A DNA stretch of 64,000 nt, taken from assembly GCF_029227915.1 (NCBI RefSeq), contig NC_079879.1:1426001-1490000 (forward strand), written 5' to 3'. Positions 35,996 through 48,385 of this stretch are shown piece by piece. A program made the position numbers and the translations under genes. This DNA comes from Hydractinia symbiolongicarpus. Taxonomy: Eukaryota > Cnidaria > Hydrozoa > Anthoathecata > Hydractiniidae. Below the pieces are notes generated by a model. It worked only from the letters and a program-made list of their open reading frames with translations, did not search any database and had not been told where the DNA came from. How positions within the stretch are numbered: the first letter of the stretch is position 1; the number at the start of each line of letters is the position of its first letter.

Positions 35996-38401
35996 CTCAT
36001 TTCCCGAACGATTCTTTAAATTTTTTTTCACCACTAAAACGCATGAGACTTGTAGTTTTCAAAAATGTTTTCATTTTTGATGAGACGTTGAATAAAAGAA
36101 GTTAAATCGCCGGCAATCGAAAACCCGCGATTTCCTGTAAATCCCGGGCCTGGCCCGTATAGTCGAATGTATGCAAAGAAAGTACCCAGTGAGTAAATTG
36201 ATTTCCCGAGCGATTCTTTAAATTATTTTTTCACCACTAAAACGCATGAGACTTAAAGTTTTCAAAAATGTTTTCATTTCTGATGAGACGCTAAATAAAA
36301 GAGATTTAATCGCCGGCAAACGAAAACCCGCGATTTCCCGTAAATCCCGGGCTTGGCCCGTATAGTCGAATGTATACAAAGAAAGTACCCAGGGAGTAAA
36401 CTCATTTCCCGAACGATTTTTTAAATTATTTTTTCACCACTAAAACGCATGAGACTTGTAGTTTATAAAAATGATTTCATTTTTGATGAGACGCTGAATA
36501 AAAGGAGTTTAATCGCCGGCAAACGAAAACCCGCGATTTCCCTTAAAACCCGGACTCGGCCTGTATAGTCAAAAGTATACAAAGAAAGTACGCAGGGAGT
36601 AAACTCATTTCACCACTAAAACGCATGAGACTTGTAGTTTTCAAAAATGTGTTCATTCTTGATAAGACGCTGAAAAAAAAAAGTTTAATCGCGGGCAAAC
36701 GAAAACCCGAGATTTCCCGTAAATCCCGGGCTTGACCCCTATAGTCAAAAGTACACAAAGAAAGTACCCAGGCAGTAAACTCATTTTTGGAACGTTTTTT
36801 TGAATTATCTTTTCACCACTATAACGCATGAGACTTGTAGTATTCAAAAATGTTTTCATTTTTGATGGGACGCTGAATAGAAGAAGTTTAATCGCCGGCA
36901 AACGAAAACCCGCGATTTCCCGTAAATCCCGGACCCGGCCCGTATAGTCGAATGTATACAAAGAAAGTAAACTGGGAGTAAACTCATTTCCCGAACGATT
37001 TTTTAAATTAATTTTTCACCACTAAAACGCATAAGACTTGTAGTTTTCAAAAACGATTTCATTTTTGATGAGACGCTGAATAAAAGGAGTTTAATCTCCG
37101 GCAAACGAAAACCCGCGATTTCCCGTAAATTCCAGACCCGGCCCGTATAGTCAAAAGTATACAAATAAAGTACGCAGGGATTAAACTCATTTCCCGAACG
37201 ATTCTTTAAATTATCTTTTCACCACTAAAACGCATGAGACTTGTAGTTTTCAAAAATGATTTCACTTTTGATGAGACGCTGAATAAAAGAAGTTTAATCG
37301 CCGGCAAACAAAAACCCGCTATTTCCCGTAAATCCCGGGCTTGGCCAGTATAGTCGAATGTATACGAAGAAAGTACCCAGAGAGTAAACTCATTTCCCGA
37401 ACGATTTTTTAAATTATTTTTTCACCACTAAAACGCATGAGACTTGTAGTTTTCAAAAATGATTTCATTTTTGATGAGACGCTGAATAAAAGCAGTTTAA
37501 TCGCCGGCAAACGAAAACCCACGATTTCCCGTAAATCCCAGACTCGGCCCGTGTAGTCAAAAGTATACAAAGAAAGTACGCAGGGAGTAAACTCATTTCC
37601 CGAACGATTCTTTAAATTTTTTTTCACCACTAAAACGCATGAGACTTGTAGTTTTCAAAAATGTTTTCATTTTTGATGAGACGTTGAATAAAAGAAGTTA
37701 AATCGCCGGCAATCGAAAACCCGCGATTTCCTGTAAATCCCGGGCCTGGCCCGTATAGTCGAATGTATGCAAAGAAAGTACCCAGTGAGTAAATTGATTT
37801 CCCGAGCGATTTTTTAAATTATTTTTTCACCACTAAAACGCATGAGACTTAAAGTTTTCAAAAATGATTTCACTTTTGATGAGACGCTGAATAAAAGAAG
37901 TTTAATCGCCGGCAAACAAAAACCCGCTATTTCCCGTAAATCCCGGGCTTGGCCAGTATAGTCGAATGTATACGAAGAAAGTACCCAGAGAGTAAACTCA
38001 TTTCCCGAACGATTTTTTAAATTATTTTTTCACCACTAAAACGCATGAGACTTGTAGTTTTCAAAAATGATTTCATTTTTGATGAGACGCTGAATAAAAG
38101 CAGTTTAATCGCCGGCAAACGAAAACCCACGATTTCCCGTAAATCCCGGACTCGGCCCGTGTAGTCAAAAGTATACAAAGAAAGTACGCAGGGAGTAAAC
38201 TCATTTCCCGAACGATTCTTTAAATTTTTTTTCACCACTAAAACGCATGAGACTTGTAGTTTTCAAAAATGTTTTCATTTTTGATGAGACGTTGAATAAA
38301 AGAAGTTAAATCGCCGGCAATCGAAAACCCGCGATTTCCTGTAAAACCCGGGCCTGGCCCGTATAATCGAATGTATGCAAAGAAAGTACCCAGTGAGTAA
38401 A
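35996..38401 (+). repeat. Mixed block of gamma, gttgaat, tttataaaaatg, truncated-A, B, alpha and beta monomers
   Basis: The block holds a truncated A monomer (36604-36779), B, alpha, beta and gamma, then a 608-bp 3-mer step between gamma monomers at about 37388 and 37996. The monomer before 37996 is chimeric: gacttaaagttttc at its 5' part, then aaaatgatttcactttt and a beta 3' half. No DNA other than satellite is present. Confidence 0.7.
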
Positions 38402-41400
38402 TTGATTTCCCGAGCGATTCTTTAAATTATTTTTTCACCACTAAAACGCATGAGACTTAAAGTTTTCAAAAATGTTTTCATTTCTGATGAGACGCTAAAT
38501 AAAAGAGATTTAATCGCCGGCAAACGAAAACCCGCGATTTCCCGTAAATCCCGGGCTTGGCCCGTATAGTCGAATGTATACAAAGAAAGTACCCAGGGAG
38601 TAAACTCATTTCCCGAACGATTTTTTAAATTATTTTTTCACCACTAAAACGCATGAGACTTGTAGTTTATAAAAATGATTTCATTTTTGATGAGACGCTG
38701 AATAAAAGGAGTTTAATCGCCGGCAAACGAAAACCCGCGATTTCCCTTAAATCCCGGACTCGGCCTGTATAGTGAAAAGTATACAAAGAAAGTACGCAGG
38801 GAGTAAACTCATTTCACCACTAAAACGCATGAGACTTGTAGTTTTCAAAAATGTGTTCATTCTTGATAAGACGCTGAAAAAAAAAAGTTTAATCGCGGGC
38901 AAACGAAAACCCGAGATTTCCCGTAAATCCCGGGCTTGACCCTTATAGTCAAAAGTACACAAAGAAAGTACCCAGGCAGTAAACTCATTTTTAGAATGTT
39001 TTTTTGAATTATCTTTTCACCACTATAACGCATGAGACTTGTAGTATTCAAAAATGTTTTCATTTTTGATGGGACGCTGATAAGAAGAAGTTTAATCGCC
39101 GGCAAACGAAAACCCGCGATTTCCCGTAAATCCCGGGCCTGGCCCGTATTGTCGAATGCATACAAAGAAAGTACTCAGTCAGTAAACTGATTTCCCGAAC
39201 GATTCTTTAAATTATTTTTTCACCACTAAAACGCATGAGACTTGTAGTTTACAAAAATGTTTTCATTTTTGATGAGACGCTAAATAAAAGAGGTTTAATC
39301 GCCGACAAACGAAAACCCGCGATTTCCCGTAAATCCCGGGCTTGGCCCGTATAGTCGAATGTATACAAAGAAAGTACCCAGGGAGTAAACTCATTTCCCG
39401 AACGATTTTTTAAATTATTTTTTCACCACTAAAACGCATGAGACTTAAAGTTTTCAAAAATGTTTTCATTTCTGATGAGACGCTAAATAAAAGAGGTTTA
39501 ATCGCCGGCAAACGAAAACCCGCGAGATCCCGTAAATCCCGGGCTTGGCCCGTATAGTCGAATGTATACAAAGAAAGTACCCAGGGAGTAAATTCATTTC
39601 CCGAACGATTTTTTAAATTATTTTTTCACCACTAAAACGCATGAGACTTGTAGTTTATAAAAATGATTTCATTTTTGATGAGACGCTGAATAAAAGGAGT
39701 TTAATCGCCGGCAAACGAAAACCCGCGATTTCCCTTAAATCCCGGACTCGGCCTGTATAGTCAAAAGTATACAAAGAAAGTACCCAGGGAGTAAACTTAT
39801 TTCACCACTAAAACGCATGAGACTTGTAGTTTTCAAAAATGTGTTCATTCTTGATAAGACGCTGAAAAAAAAAAGTTTAATCGCGGGCAAACGAAAACCC
39901 GAGATTTCCCGTAAATCCCGGGCTTGACCCTTATAGTCAAAAGTACACAAAGAAAGTACCCAGGCAGTAAACTCATTTTTAGAACGTTTTTTTGAATTAT
40001 CTTTTCACCACTATAACGCATGAGACTTGTAGTATTCAAAAATGTTTTCATTTTTGATGGGACGCTGATAAAAAGAAGTTTAATCGCCGGCAAACGAAAA
40101 CCCGCGATTTCCCGTAAATCCCGGGCCTGGCCCGTATTGTCGAATGCATACAAAGAAAGTACTCAGTCAGTAAACTGATTTCCCGAACGATTCTTTAAAT
40201 TATTTTTTCACCACTAAAACGCATGAGACTTGTAGTTTTCAAAAACGATTTCATTTTTGATGAGACGCTGAATAAAAGGAGTTTAATCTCCGGCAAACGA
40301 AAACCCGCGATTTCCCGTAAATTCCGGACCCGGCCCGTATAGTCAAAAGTATACAAATAAAGTACGCAGGGATTAAACTCATTTCCCGAACGATTCTTTA
40401 AATTATCTTTTCACCACTAAAACGCATGAGACTTGTAGTTTTCAAAAATGTTTTCATTTTTGATGAGACGTTGAATAAAAGAAGTTAAATCGCCGGCAAT
40501 CGAAAACCCGCGATTTCCTGTAAATCCCGGGCCTGGCCCGTATAGTCGAATGTATGCAAAGAAAGTACCCAGTGAGTAAATTGATTTCCCGAGCGATTCT
40601 TTAAATTATTTTTTCACCACTAAAACGCATGAGACTTAAAGTTTTCAAAAATGTTTTCATTTCTGATGAGACGCTAAATAAAAGAGATTTAATCGCCGGC
40701 AAACGAAAACCCGCGATTTCCCGTAAATCCCGGGCTTGGTCCGTATAGTCGAATGTATACAAAGAAAGTACCCAGGGAGTAAACTCATTTCCCGAACGAT
40801 TTTTTAAATTATTTTTTCACCACTAAAACGCATGAGACTTGTAGTTTATAAAAATGATTTCATTTTTGATGAGACGCTGAATAAAAGGAGTTTAATCGCC
40901 GGCAAACGAAAACCCGCGATTTCCCTTAAATCCCGGACTCGGCCTGTATAGTGAAAAGTATACAAAGAAAGTACGCAGGGAGTAAACTCATTTCACCACT
41001 AAAACGCATGAGACTTGTAGTTTTCAAAAATGTGTTCATTCTTGATAAGACGCTGAAAAAAAAAAGTTTAATCGCGGGCAAACGAAAACCCGAGATTTCC
41101 CGTAAATCCCGGGCTTGACCCTTATAGTCAAAAGTACACAAAGAAAGTACCCAGGCAGTAAACTCATTTTTAGAACGTTTTTTTGAATTATCTTTTCACC
41201 ACTATAACGCATGAGACTTGTAGTATTCAAAAATGTTTTCATTTTTGATGGGACGCTGATAAGAAGAAGTTTAATCGCCGGCAAACGAAAACCCGCGATT
41301 TCCCGTAAATCCCGGGCCTGGCCCGTATTGTCGAATGCATACAAAGAAAGTACTCAGTCAGTAAACTGATTTCCCGAACGATTCTTTAAATTATTTTTTC

Positions 41401-42627
41401 ACCACTAAAACGCATGAGACTTGTAGTTTACAAAAATGTTTTCATTTTTGATGAGACGCTAAATAAAAGAGGTTTAATCGCCGACAAACGAAAACCCGCG
41501 ATTTCCCGTAAATCCCGGGCTTGGCCCGTATAGTCGAATGTATACAAAGAAAGTACCCAGGGAGTAAACTCATTTCCCGAACGATTTTTTAAATTATTTT
41601 TTCACCACTAAAACGCATGAGACTTAAAGTTTTCAAAAATGTTTTCATTTCTGATGAGACGCTAAATAAAAGAGGTTTAATCGCCGGCAAACGAAAACCC
41701 GCGATTTCCCGTAAATCCCGGGCTTGGCCCGTATAGTCGAATGTATACAAAGAAAGTACCCAGGGAGTAAATTCATTTCCCGAACGATTTTTTAAATTAT
41801 TTTTTCACCACTAAAACGCATGAGACTTGTAGTTTATAAAAATGATTTCATTTTTGATGAGACGCTGAATAAAAGGAGTTTAATCGCCGGCAAACGAAAA
41901 CCCGCGAATTCCCTTAAATCCCGGACTCGGCCTGTATAGTCAAAAGTATACAAAGAAAGTACCCAGGGAGTAAACTTATTTCACCACTGAAACGCATGAG
42001 ACTTGTAGTTTTCAAAAATGTGTTCATTCTTGATAAGACGCTGAAAAAAAAAAGTTTAATCGCGGGCAAACGAAAACCCGAGATTTCCCGTAAATCCCGG
42101 GCTTGACCCTTATAGTCAAAAGTACACAAAGAAAGTACCCAGGCAGTAAACTCATTTTTAGAACGTTTTTTTGAATTATCTTTTCACCACTATAACGCAT
42201 GAGACTTGTAGTATTCAAAAATGTTTTCATTTTTGATGGGACGCTGATAAAAAGAAGTTTAATCGCCGGCAAACGAAAACCCGCGATTTCCCGTAAATCC
42301 CGGGCCTGGCCCGTATTGTCGAATGCATACAAAGAAAGTACTCAGTCAGTAAACTGATTTCCCAAACGATTCTTTAAATTATTTTTTCACCACTAAAACG
42401 CATGAGACTTGTAGTTTTCAAAAACGATTTCATTTTTGATGAGACGCTGAATAAAAGGAGTTTAATCTCCGGCAAACGAAAACCCGCGATTTCCCGTAAA
42501 TTCCGGACCCGGCCCGTATAGTCAAAAGTATACAAATAAAGTACGCAGGGATTAAACTCATTTCCCGAACGATTCTTTAAATTATCTTTTCACCACTAAA
42601 ACGCATGAGACTTGTAGTTTTCAAAAA
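38402..42627 (+). repeat. Large duplication of 2179 bp containing four truncated monomers
   Basis: Copy 1 is 38402-40580 and copy 2 about 40581-42627; truncated monomers at 38808 and 39796 correspond to 40987 and 41975, both shifted 2179 bp. Both copies carry private changes such as tatagtgaaaagtatac (near 38770 and 40950) and tcgccgacaaacg (near 39300 and 41480). Copy-specific changes include ttagaatg (38993) and gcgagatcccg (39525). Within each copy the spacing of truncated monomers is 988 bp, so an older duplication is nested inside. Confidence 0.85.
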
Positions 42628-44152
42628 TGATTTCACTTTTGATGAGACGCTGAATAAAAGAAGTTTAATCGCCGGCAAACAAAAACCCGCTATTTCCCGT
42701 AAATCCCGGGCTTGGCCAGTATAGTCGAATGTATACGAAGAAAGTACCCAGAGAGTAAACTCATTTCCCGAACGATTTTTTAAATTATTTTTTCACCACT
42801 AAAACGCATGAGACTTGTAGTTTTCAAAAATGATTTCATTTTTGATGAGACGCTGAATAAAAGCAGTTTAATCGCCGGCAAACGAAAACCCACGATTTCC
42901 CGTAAATCCCGGACTCGGCCCGTGTAGTCAAAAGTATACAAAGAAAGTACGCAGGGAGTAAACTCATTTCCCGAACGATTCTTTAAATTTTTTTTCACCA
43001 CTAAAACGCATGAGACTTGTAGCTTTCAAAAATGTTTTCATTTTTGATGAGACGTTGAATAAAAGAAGTTAAATCGCCGGCAATCGAAAACCCGCGATTT
43101 CCTGTAAATCCCGGGCCTGGCCCGTATAGTCGAATGTATGCAAAGAAAGTACCCAGTGAGTAAATTGATTTCCCGAGCGATTCTTTAAATTATTTTTTCA
43201 CCACTAAAACGCATGAGACTTAAAGTTTTCAAAAATGTTTTCATTTCTGATGAGACGCTAAATAAAAGAGATTTAATCGCCGGCAAACGAAAACCCGCGA
43301 TTTCCCGTAAATCCCGGGCTTGGCCCGTATAGTCGAATGTATACAAAGAAAGTACCCAGGGAGTAAACTCATTTCCCGAACGATTTTTTAAATTATTTTT
43401 TCACCACTAAAACGCATGAGACTTGTAGTTTATAAAAATGATTTCATTTTTGATGAGACGCTGAATAAAAGGAGTTTAATCGCCGGCAAACGAAAACCCG
43501 CGATTTCCCTTAAATCCCGGACTCGGCCTGTATAGTCAAAAGTATACAAAGAAAGTACGCAGGGAGTAAACTCATTTCCCGAACGATTCTTTAAATTATT
43601 ATTTCACCACTAAAACGCATGAGACTTGTAGTTTTCAAAAATGTTTTCATTCTTGATAAGACGCTGAAAAAAAAAAGTTTAATCGCCGGCAAACGAAAAC
43701 CCGCGATTTCCCTTAAATCCCGGACTCGGCCTGTATAGTCAAAAGTATGCAAAGAAAGTACGCAGGGAGTAAACTCATTTCACCACTAAAACGCATGAGA
43801 CTTGTAGTTTTCAAAAATGTGTTCATTCTTGATAAGACGCTGAAAAAAAAAAGTTTAATCGCGGGCAAACGAAAACCCGAGATTTCCCGTAAATCCCGGG
43901 CTTGACCCCTATAGTCAAAAGTACACAAAGAAAGTACCCAGGCAGTAAACTCATTTTTAGAACGTTTTTTTGAATTATCTTTTCACCACTATAACGCATG
44001 AGACTTGTAGTATTCAAAAATGTTTTCATTTTTGATGGGACGCTGATAAGAAGAAGTTTAATCGCCGGCAAACGAAAACCCGCGATTTCCCGTAAATCCC
44101 GGGCCTGGCCCGTATAGTCGAATGCATACAAAGAAAGTACTCAGTCAGTAAA
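42628..44152 (+). repeat. Beta-gamma monomers to truncated A-B block
   Basis: Monomers continue as the beta 3' half, gamma (42760), a gttgaat monomer, a gacttaaag monomer, a tttataaaaatg monomer and an A monomer with a tttataaaaatg-type 3' half. The last truncated monomer (43774-43949) and a B monomer follow. This is the right limit of the 176-bp truncated type. Confidence 0.7.
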
Positions 44153-44558
44153 CTGATTTCCCGAACGATTTTTTAAATTATTTTTTCACCACTAAAACGT
44201 ATGAGACTTAAAGTTTTCAAAAATGTTTTCATTTCTGATGAGACGCTAAATAAAAGAGGTTTAATCGCCGGCAAACAAAAACCCGCGATTTCCCGTAAAT
44301 CCCGGGCTTGGCCCGTATAGTCGAATGTATACAAAGAAAGTACCCAGGGAGTAAACTCATTTCCCGAACGATTTTTTAAATTATTTTTTCACCACTAAAA
44401 CGTATGAGACTTAAAGTTTTCAAAAATGTTTTCATTTCTGATGAGACGCTAAATAAAAGAGGTTTAATCGCCGGCAAACAAAAACCCGCGATTTCCCGTA
44501 AATCCCGGGCTTGGCCCGTATAGTCGAATGTATACAAAGAAAGTACCCAGGGAGTAAA
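44153..44558 (+). repeat. Adjacent near-identical monomers (period-1 duplication)
   Basis: Monomers at 44153 and 44356 share the change aaaacgtatgagactt and the same 3' half (aaacaaaaacccgcg, cgggcttggcccg). They differ only in the first few bases (ctgattt against ctcattt) as far as I can see. Adjacent monomers are usually of different types here, so this is a local single-monomer duplication. Confidence 0.8.
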
Positions 44559-45776
44559 CTCATTTCCCGAACGATTTTTTAAATTATTTTTTCACCACTA
44601 AAACGCATGAGACTTGTAGTTTATAAAAATGATTTCATTTTTGATGAGACGCTGAATAAAAGGAGTTTAATCGCCGGCAAACGAAAACCCGCGATTTCCC
44701 TTAAATCCCGGGCTTGGCCTCTATAGTCAAAAGTACACAAAGAAAGTACCCAGGCAGTAAACTCATTTTTGGAATGTTTTTTTGAATTATCTTTTCACCA
44801 CTATAACGCATGAGACTTGTAGTATTCAAAAATGTTTTCATTTTTGATGGGACGCTGATAAGAAGAAGTTTAATCGCCGGCAAACGAAAACCCGCGATTT
44901 CGCGTAAATCCCGGGCCTGGCCCATATTGTCGAATGCATACAAAGAAAGTACTCAGTCAGTAAACTGATTTCCCGAACGATTCTTTAATTTATTTTTTCA
45001 CCACTAAAACGCATGAGACTTGTAGTTTACAAAAATGTTTTCATTTTTGATGAGACGCTGAATAAAAGAAGTTTAATCGCCGGCAAACGAAAACCCGCGA
45101 TTTCTCGTATATCACGGACTCGGCCCGTATAGTCAAATGTATACAAAGAATGTACCCAGGGAGTAAACTCATTTCCCGAACGATTTTTTAAATTATTTTT
45201 TCACCACTAAAACGCATGAGACTTAAAATTTTCAAAAATGTTTTCATTTCTGATGAGACGCTAAATAAAAGAGGTTTAATCGCCGGCAAACAAAAACCCG
45301 CGATTTCCCGTAAATCCCGGGCTTGGCCCGTATAGTCGAATGTATACAAAGAAAGTACCCAGGGAGTAAACTCATTTCCCGAACGATTTTTTAAATTATT
45401 TTTTCACCACTAAAACGCATGAGACTTGTAGTTTATAAAAATGATTTCATTTTTGATGAGACGCTGAATAAAAGGAGTTTAATCGCCGGCAAACGAAAAC
45501 CAGCGATTTCCCTTAAATCCCGGGCTTGGCCTCTATAGTCAAAAGTACACAAAGAAAGTACCCAGGCAGTAAACTCATTTTTGGAATGTTTTTTTGAATT
45601 ATTTTTTCACCACTAAAACGCATGTGACTTGTAGTATTCAAAAATGTTTTCATTTTTGATGGGACGCTGAATAGAATAAGTTTAATCGCCGGCAAACGAA
45701 AACCCGCGATTTCCCGTAAATGCCGGGCTTGGCCCGTATAGTCGAATGTATACAAAGAAAGTAATCAGGGAGTAAA
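44356..45776 (+). repeat. HOR: 4-mer of 812 bp, one full and one partial copy
   Basis: 44356-45167 is followed by a similar set from 45168. Shared order: gacttaaa monomer, tttataaaaatg monomer with an A 3' half (ggcctctatag, ccaggcagtaaa), then a B monomer with ggaatgttt. Copy 2 B differs (aaaacgcatgtgac), and the copies part after it. Confidence 0.7.
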
Positions 45777-48385
45777 CTCATTTTCCGAACGATTTTTTAA
45801 ATTATTTTTTCGCCACTAAAACGCACGAGACTTGTAGTTTATAAAAATGATTTCATTTTTGATGAGACGCTGAATAAAAGGAGTTTAATTGCCGGCAAAC
45901 GAAAACCTGCGGTTTCCCTTAAATCCCGGACTCGGCCTGTATAGTCAAAAGTATACAAAGAAAGTACGCAGGGAGTAAACTCATTTCCCGAACGATTCTT
46001 TAAATTATTATTTCACCACTAAAACGCATGAGACTTGTAGTTTTCAAAAATGTTTTCATTCTTGATAAGACGCTGAAAAAAAAAAGTTTAATCGCGGGCA
46101 AACGAAAACCCGAGATTTCCCGTAAATCCCGGGCTTGACCCCTATAGTCAAAAGTACACAAAGAAAGTACCCAGGCAGTAAGCTCATTCTTGGAACGTTT
46201 TTTTTAATTATCTTTTCACCACTATAACGCATGAGACTTGCAGTATTCAAAAATGTTTTCATTTTTGATGGGACGCTGAATAGAAGAAGTTTAATCGCCG
46301 GCAAACGAAAACCCGCGATTTCCCGTACATCCCGGGCTTGGCGCGTATAGTCGAATGTATACAAAGAAAGTAAACTGAGAATAAACTCATTTCCCGAACG
46401 ATTTTTTAAATTAATTTTTTACCACTAAAACGTATAAGACTTGTAGTTTCTAAAAACAATTTCATTTTTGATGAGACGCTGAATAAAAGGAGTTTAATCT
46501 CCAGCAAACGAAAACCCGCGATTTCCCGTAAATCCCGGACCCGGCCCGTATAGTCAAAAGTATACAAATAAAGTACGCAGGGAGTAAACTCATTTTCCGA
46601 ACGATTCTTTAAATTTTTTTTCACCACTAAAACGCATGAGACTTGTAGTATTCAAAAATGTTTTCATTTTTGATGGGACGCTGATAAGAAGAAGTTTAAT
46701 CGCCGGCAAACGAAAACCCGCGATTTCCCGTAAATCCCGGGCCTGGCCCGTATTGTCGAATGCATACAAAGAAAGTACTCAGTCAGTAAACTGATTTCCC
46801 GAACGATTCTTTAAATTATTTTTTCACCACTAAAACGCATGAGACTTGTAATTTACAAAAATGTTTTCATTTTTGATGAGACGCTGAATAAAAGAAGTTT
46901 AATCGCCGGCAAACGAAAACCCGCGATTTTCCGTACATCCCGGACTCGGCCCGTATAGTCGAATGTATACAAGGAAAGTACCCAGGGAGTAAACTGATTT
47001 CCCGAACGATTCTTTAAATTTTTTTTCACCACTAAAACGCATGAGACTTGTAGTTTACAAAAATATTTTTATTTTTGATGAGACGCTGAATAAAAGAAGT
47101 TTAATCGCCGGCAAACGAAAACACGCGATTTTCTGTATATCACGGACTCGGCCCGTATAATCAAAAGTATACAAAGAAAGTACCCAGGAAGTAAACTCAT
47201 TTCCCGAACGATTTTTTAAATTATTTTTTCACCACTAAAACGCACGAGACTTGTAGTTTTCAAAAATTATTTCATTTTTGATGAGACGCTGAATAAAAGG
47301 AGTTTAATCTCCGGCAAACGAAAATCCGCGATTTCCCGTAGGTCCCGGACTCGGCCCGTATAATCAAAAGTATACAAAGAAAATACGCAGGGAGTAAACT
47401 CATTTCCCGAACGATTCTTTAAATTATTATTTCACCACTAAAACGCATGAGACTTGTAGTTTTCAAAAATCTTTTCATTCTTGATAAGACGCTGAAAAAA
47501 AAAAGTTTAATCGCGGGCAAACGGAAACCGGAGATTTCCCGTAAATCCCGGGCTTGGCCCCTATAGTCAAAATTACACAAAGAAAGTACCCAGGCAGTAA
47601 ACTCATTTTTGGAATGTTTTTTTGAATTATTTTTTCACCACTATAACGCATGAGACTTGTAGTATTCAAAAATGTTTTCATTTTTGATGGGACGCTGAAT
47701 AGAATAAGTTTAATCGCCGGCAAACGAAAACCCGCGATTTCCCGTAAATCCCGGGCCTGGCCCGTATAGTCGAATGCATACAAAGAAAGTACTCAGTGAG
47801 TAAATTGATTTCCCGAGCGATTCTTTAAATTATTTTTTCACCACTAAAACGCATGAGACTTGAAGTTTTCAAAAATGTTTTCATTTCTGATGAGACGCTA
47901 AATAAAAGAGGTTTAATCGCCGGCAAACGAAAACCCGCGATTTCCCGTAAATCCCGGGCTTGGCCCGTATAGTCGAATGTATACAAAAAAGTAACCAGGG
48001 AGTAAACTCATTTCCCGAACGATTTTTTAAATTATTTTTTCACCACTAAAACGCATGAGACTTGTAGTTTATAAAAATGATTTCATTTTTGATGAGACGC
48101 TGAATAAAAGGAGTTTAATCGCCGGCAAACGAAAACCCGCGATTTCCCTTAAATCCCGGACTCGGCCTGTATAGTCAAAAGTATACAAAGAAAGTACGCA
48201 GGGAGTAAACTCAGTTCCCGAACGATTCTTTAAATTATTATTTCACCACTAAAACGCATGAGACTTGTAGTTTTCAAAAATGTTTTCATTCTTGATAAGA
48301 CACTGAAAAAAAAAGTTTAATCGCAGGCAAACGAAAACCCGAGATTTCCCGTAAATCCCGTGCTTGACCCCTATAGTCAAAAGTA
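45777..48385 (+). repeat. Irregular block without a clear HOR
   Basis: About thirteen monomers of mixed type with more private changes than neighbouring blocks (for example tcgccactaaaacgcacg near 45810, cctgcggtttccc near 45907 and aaatatttttattttt near 47060). Two A-B pairs occur, from about 45980 and 47407, and another A starts near 48207. I could not trace a duplicated unit longer than a pair of monomers. Confidence 0.65.
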
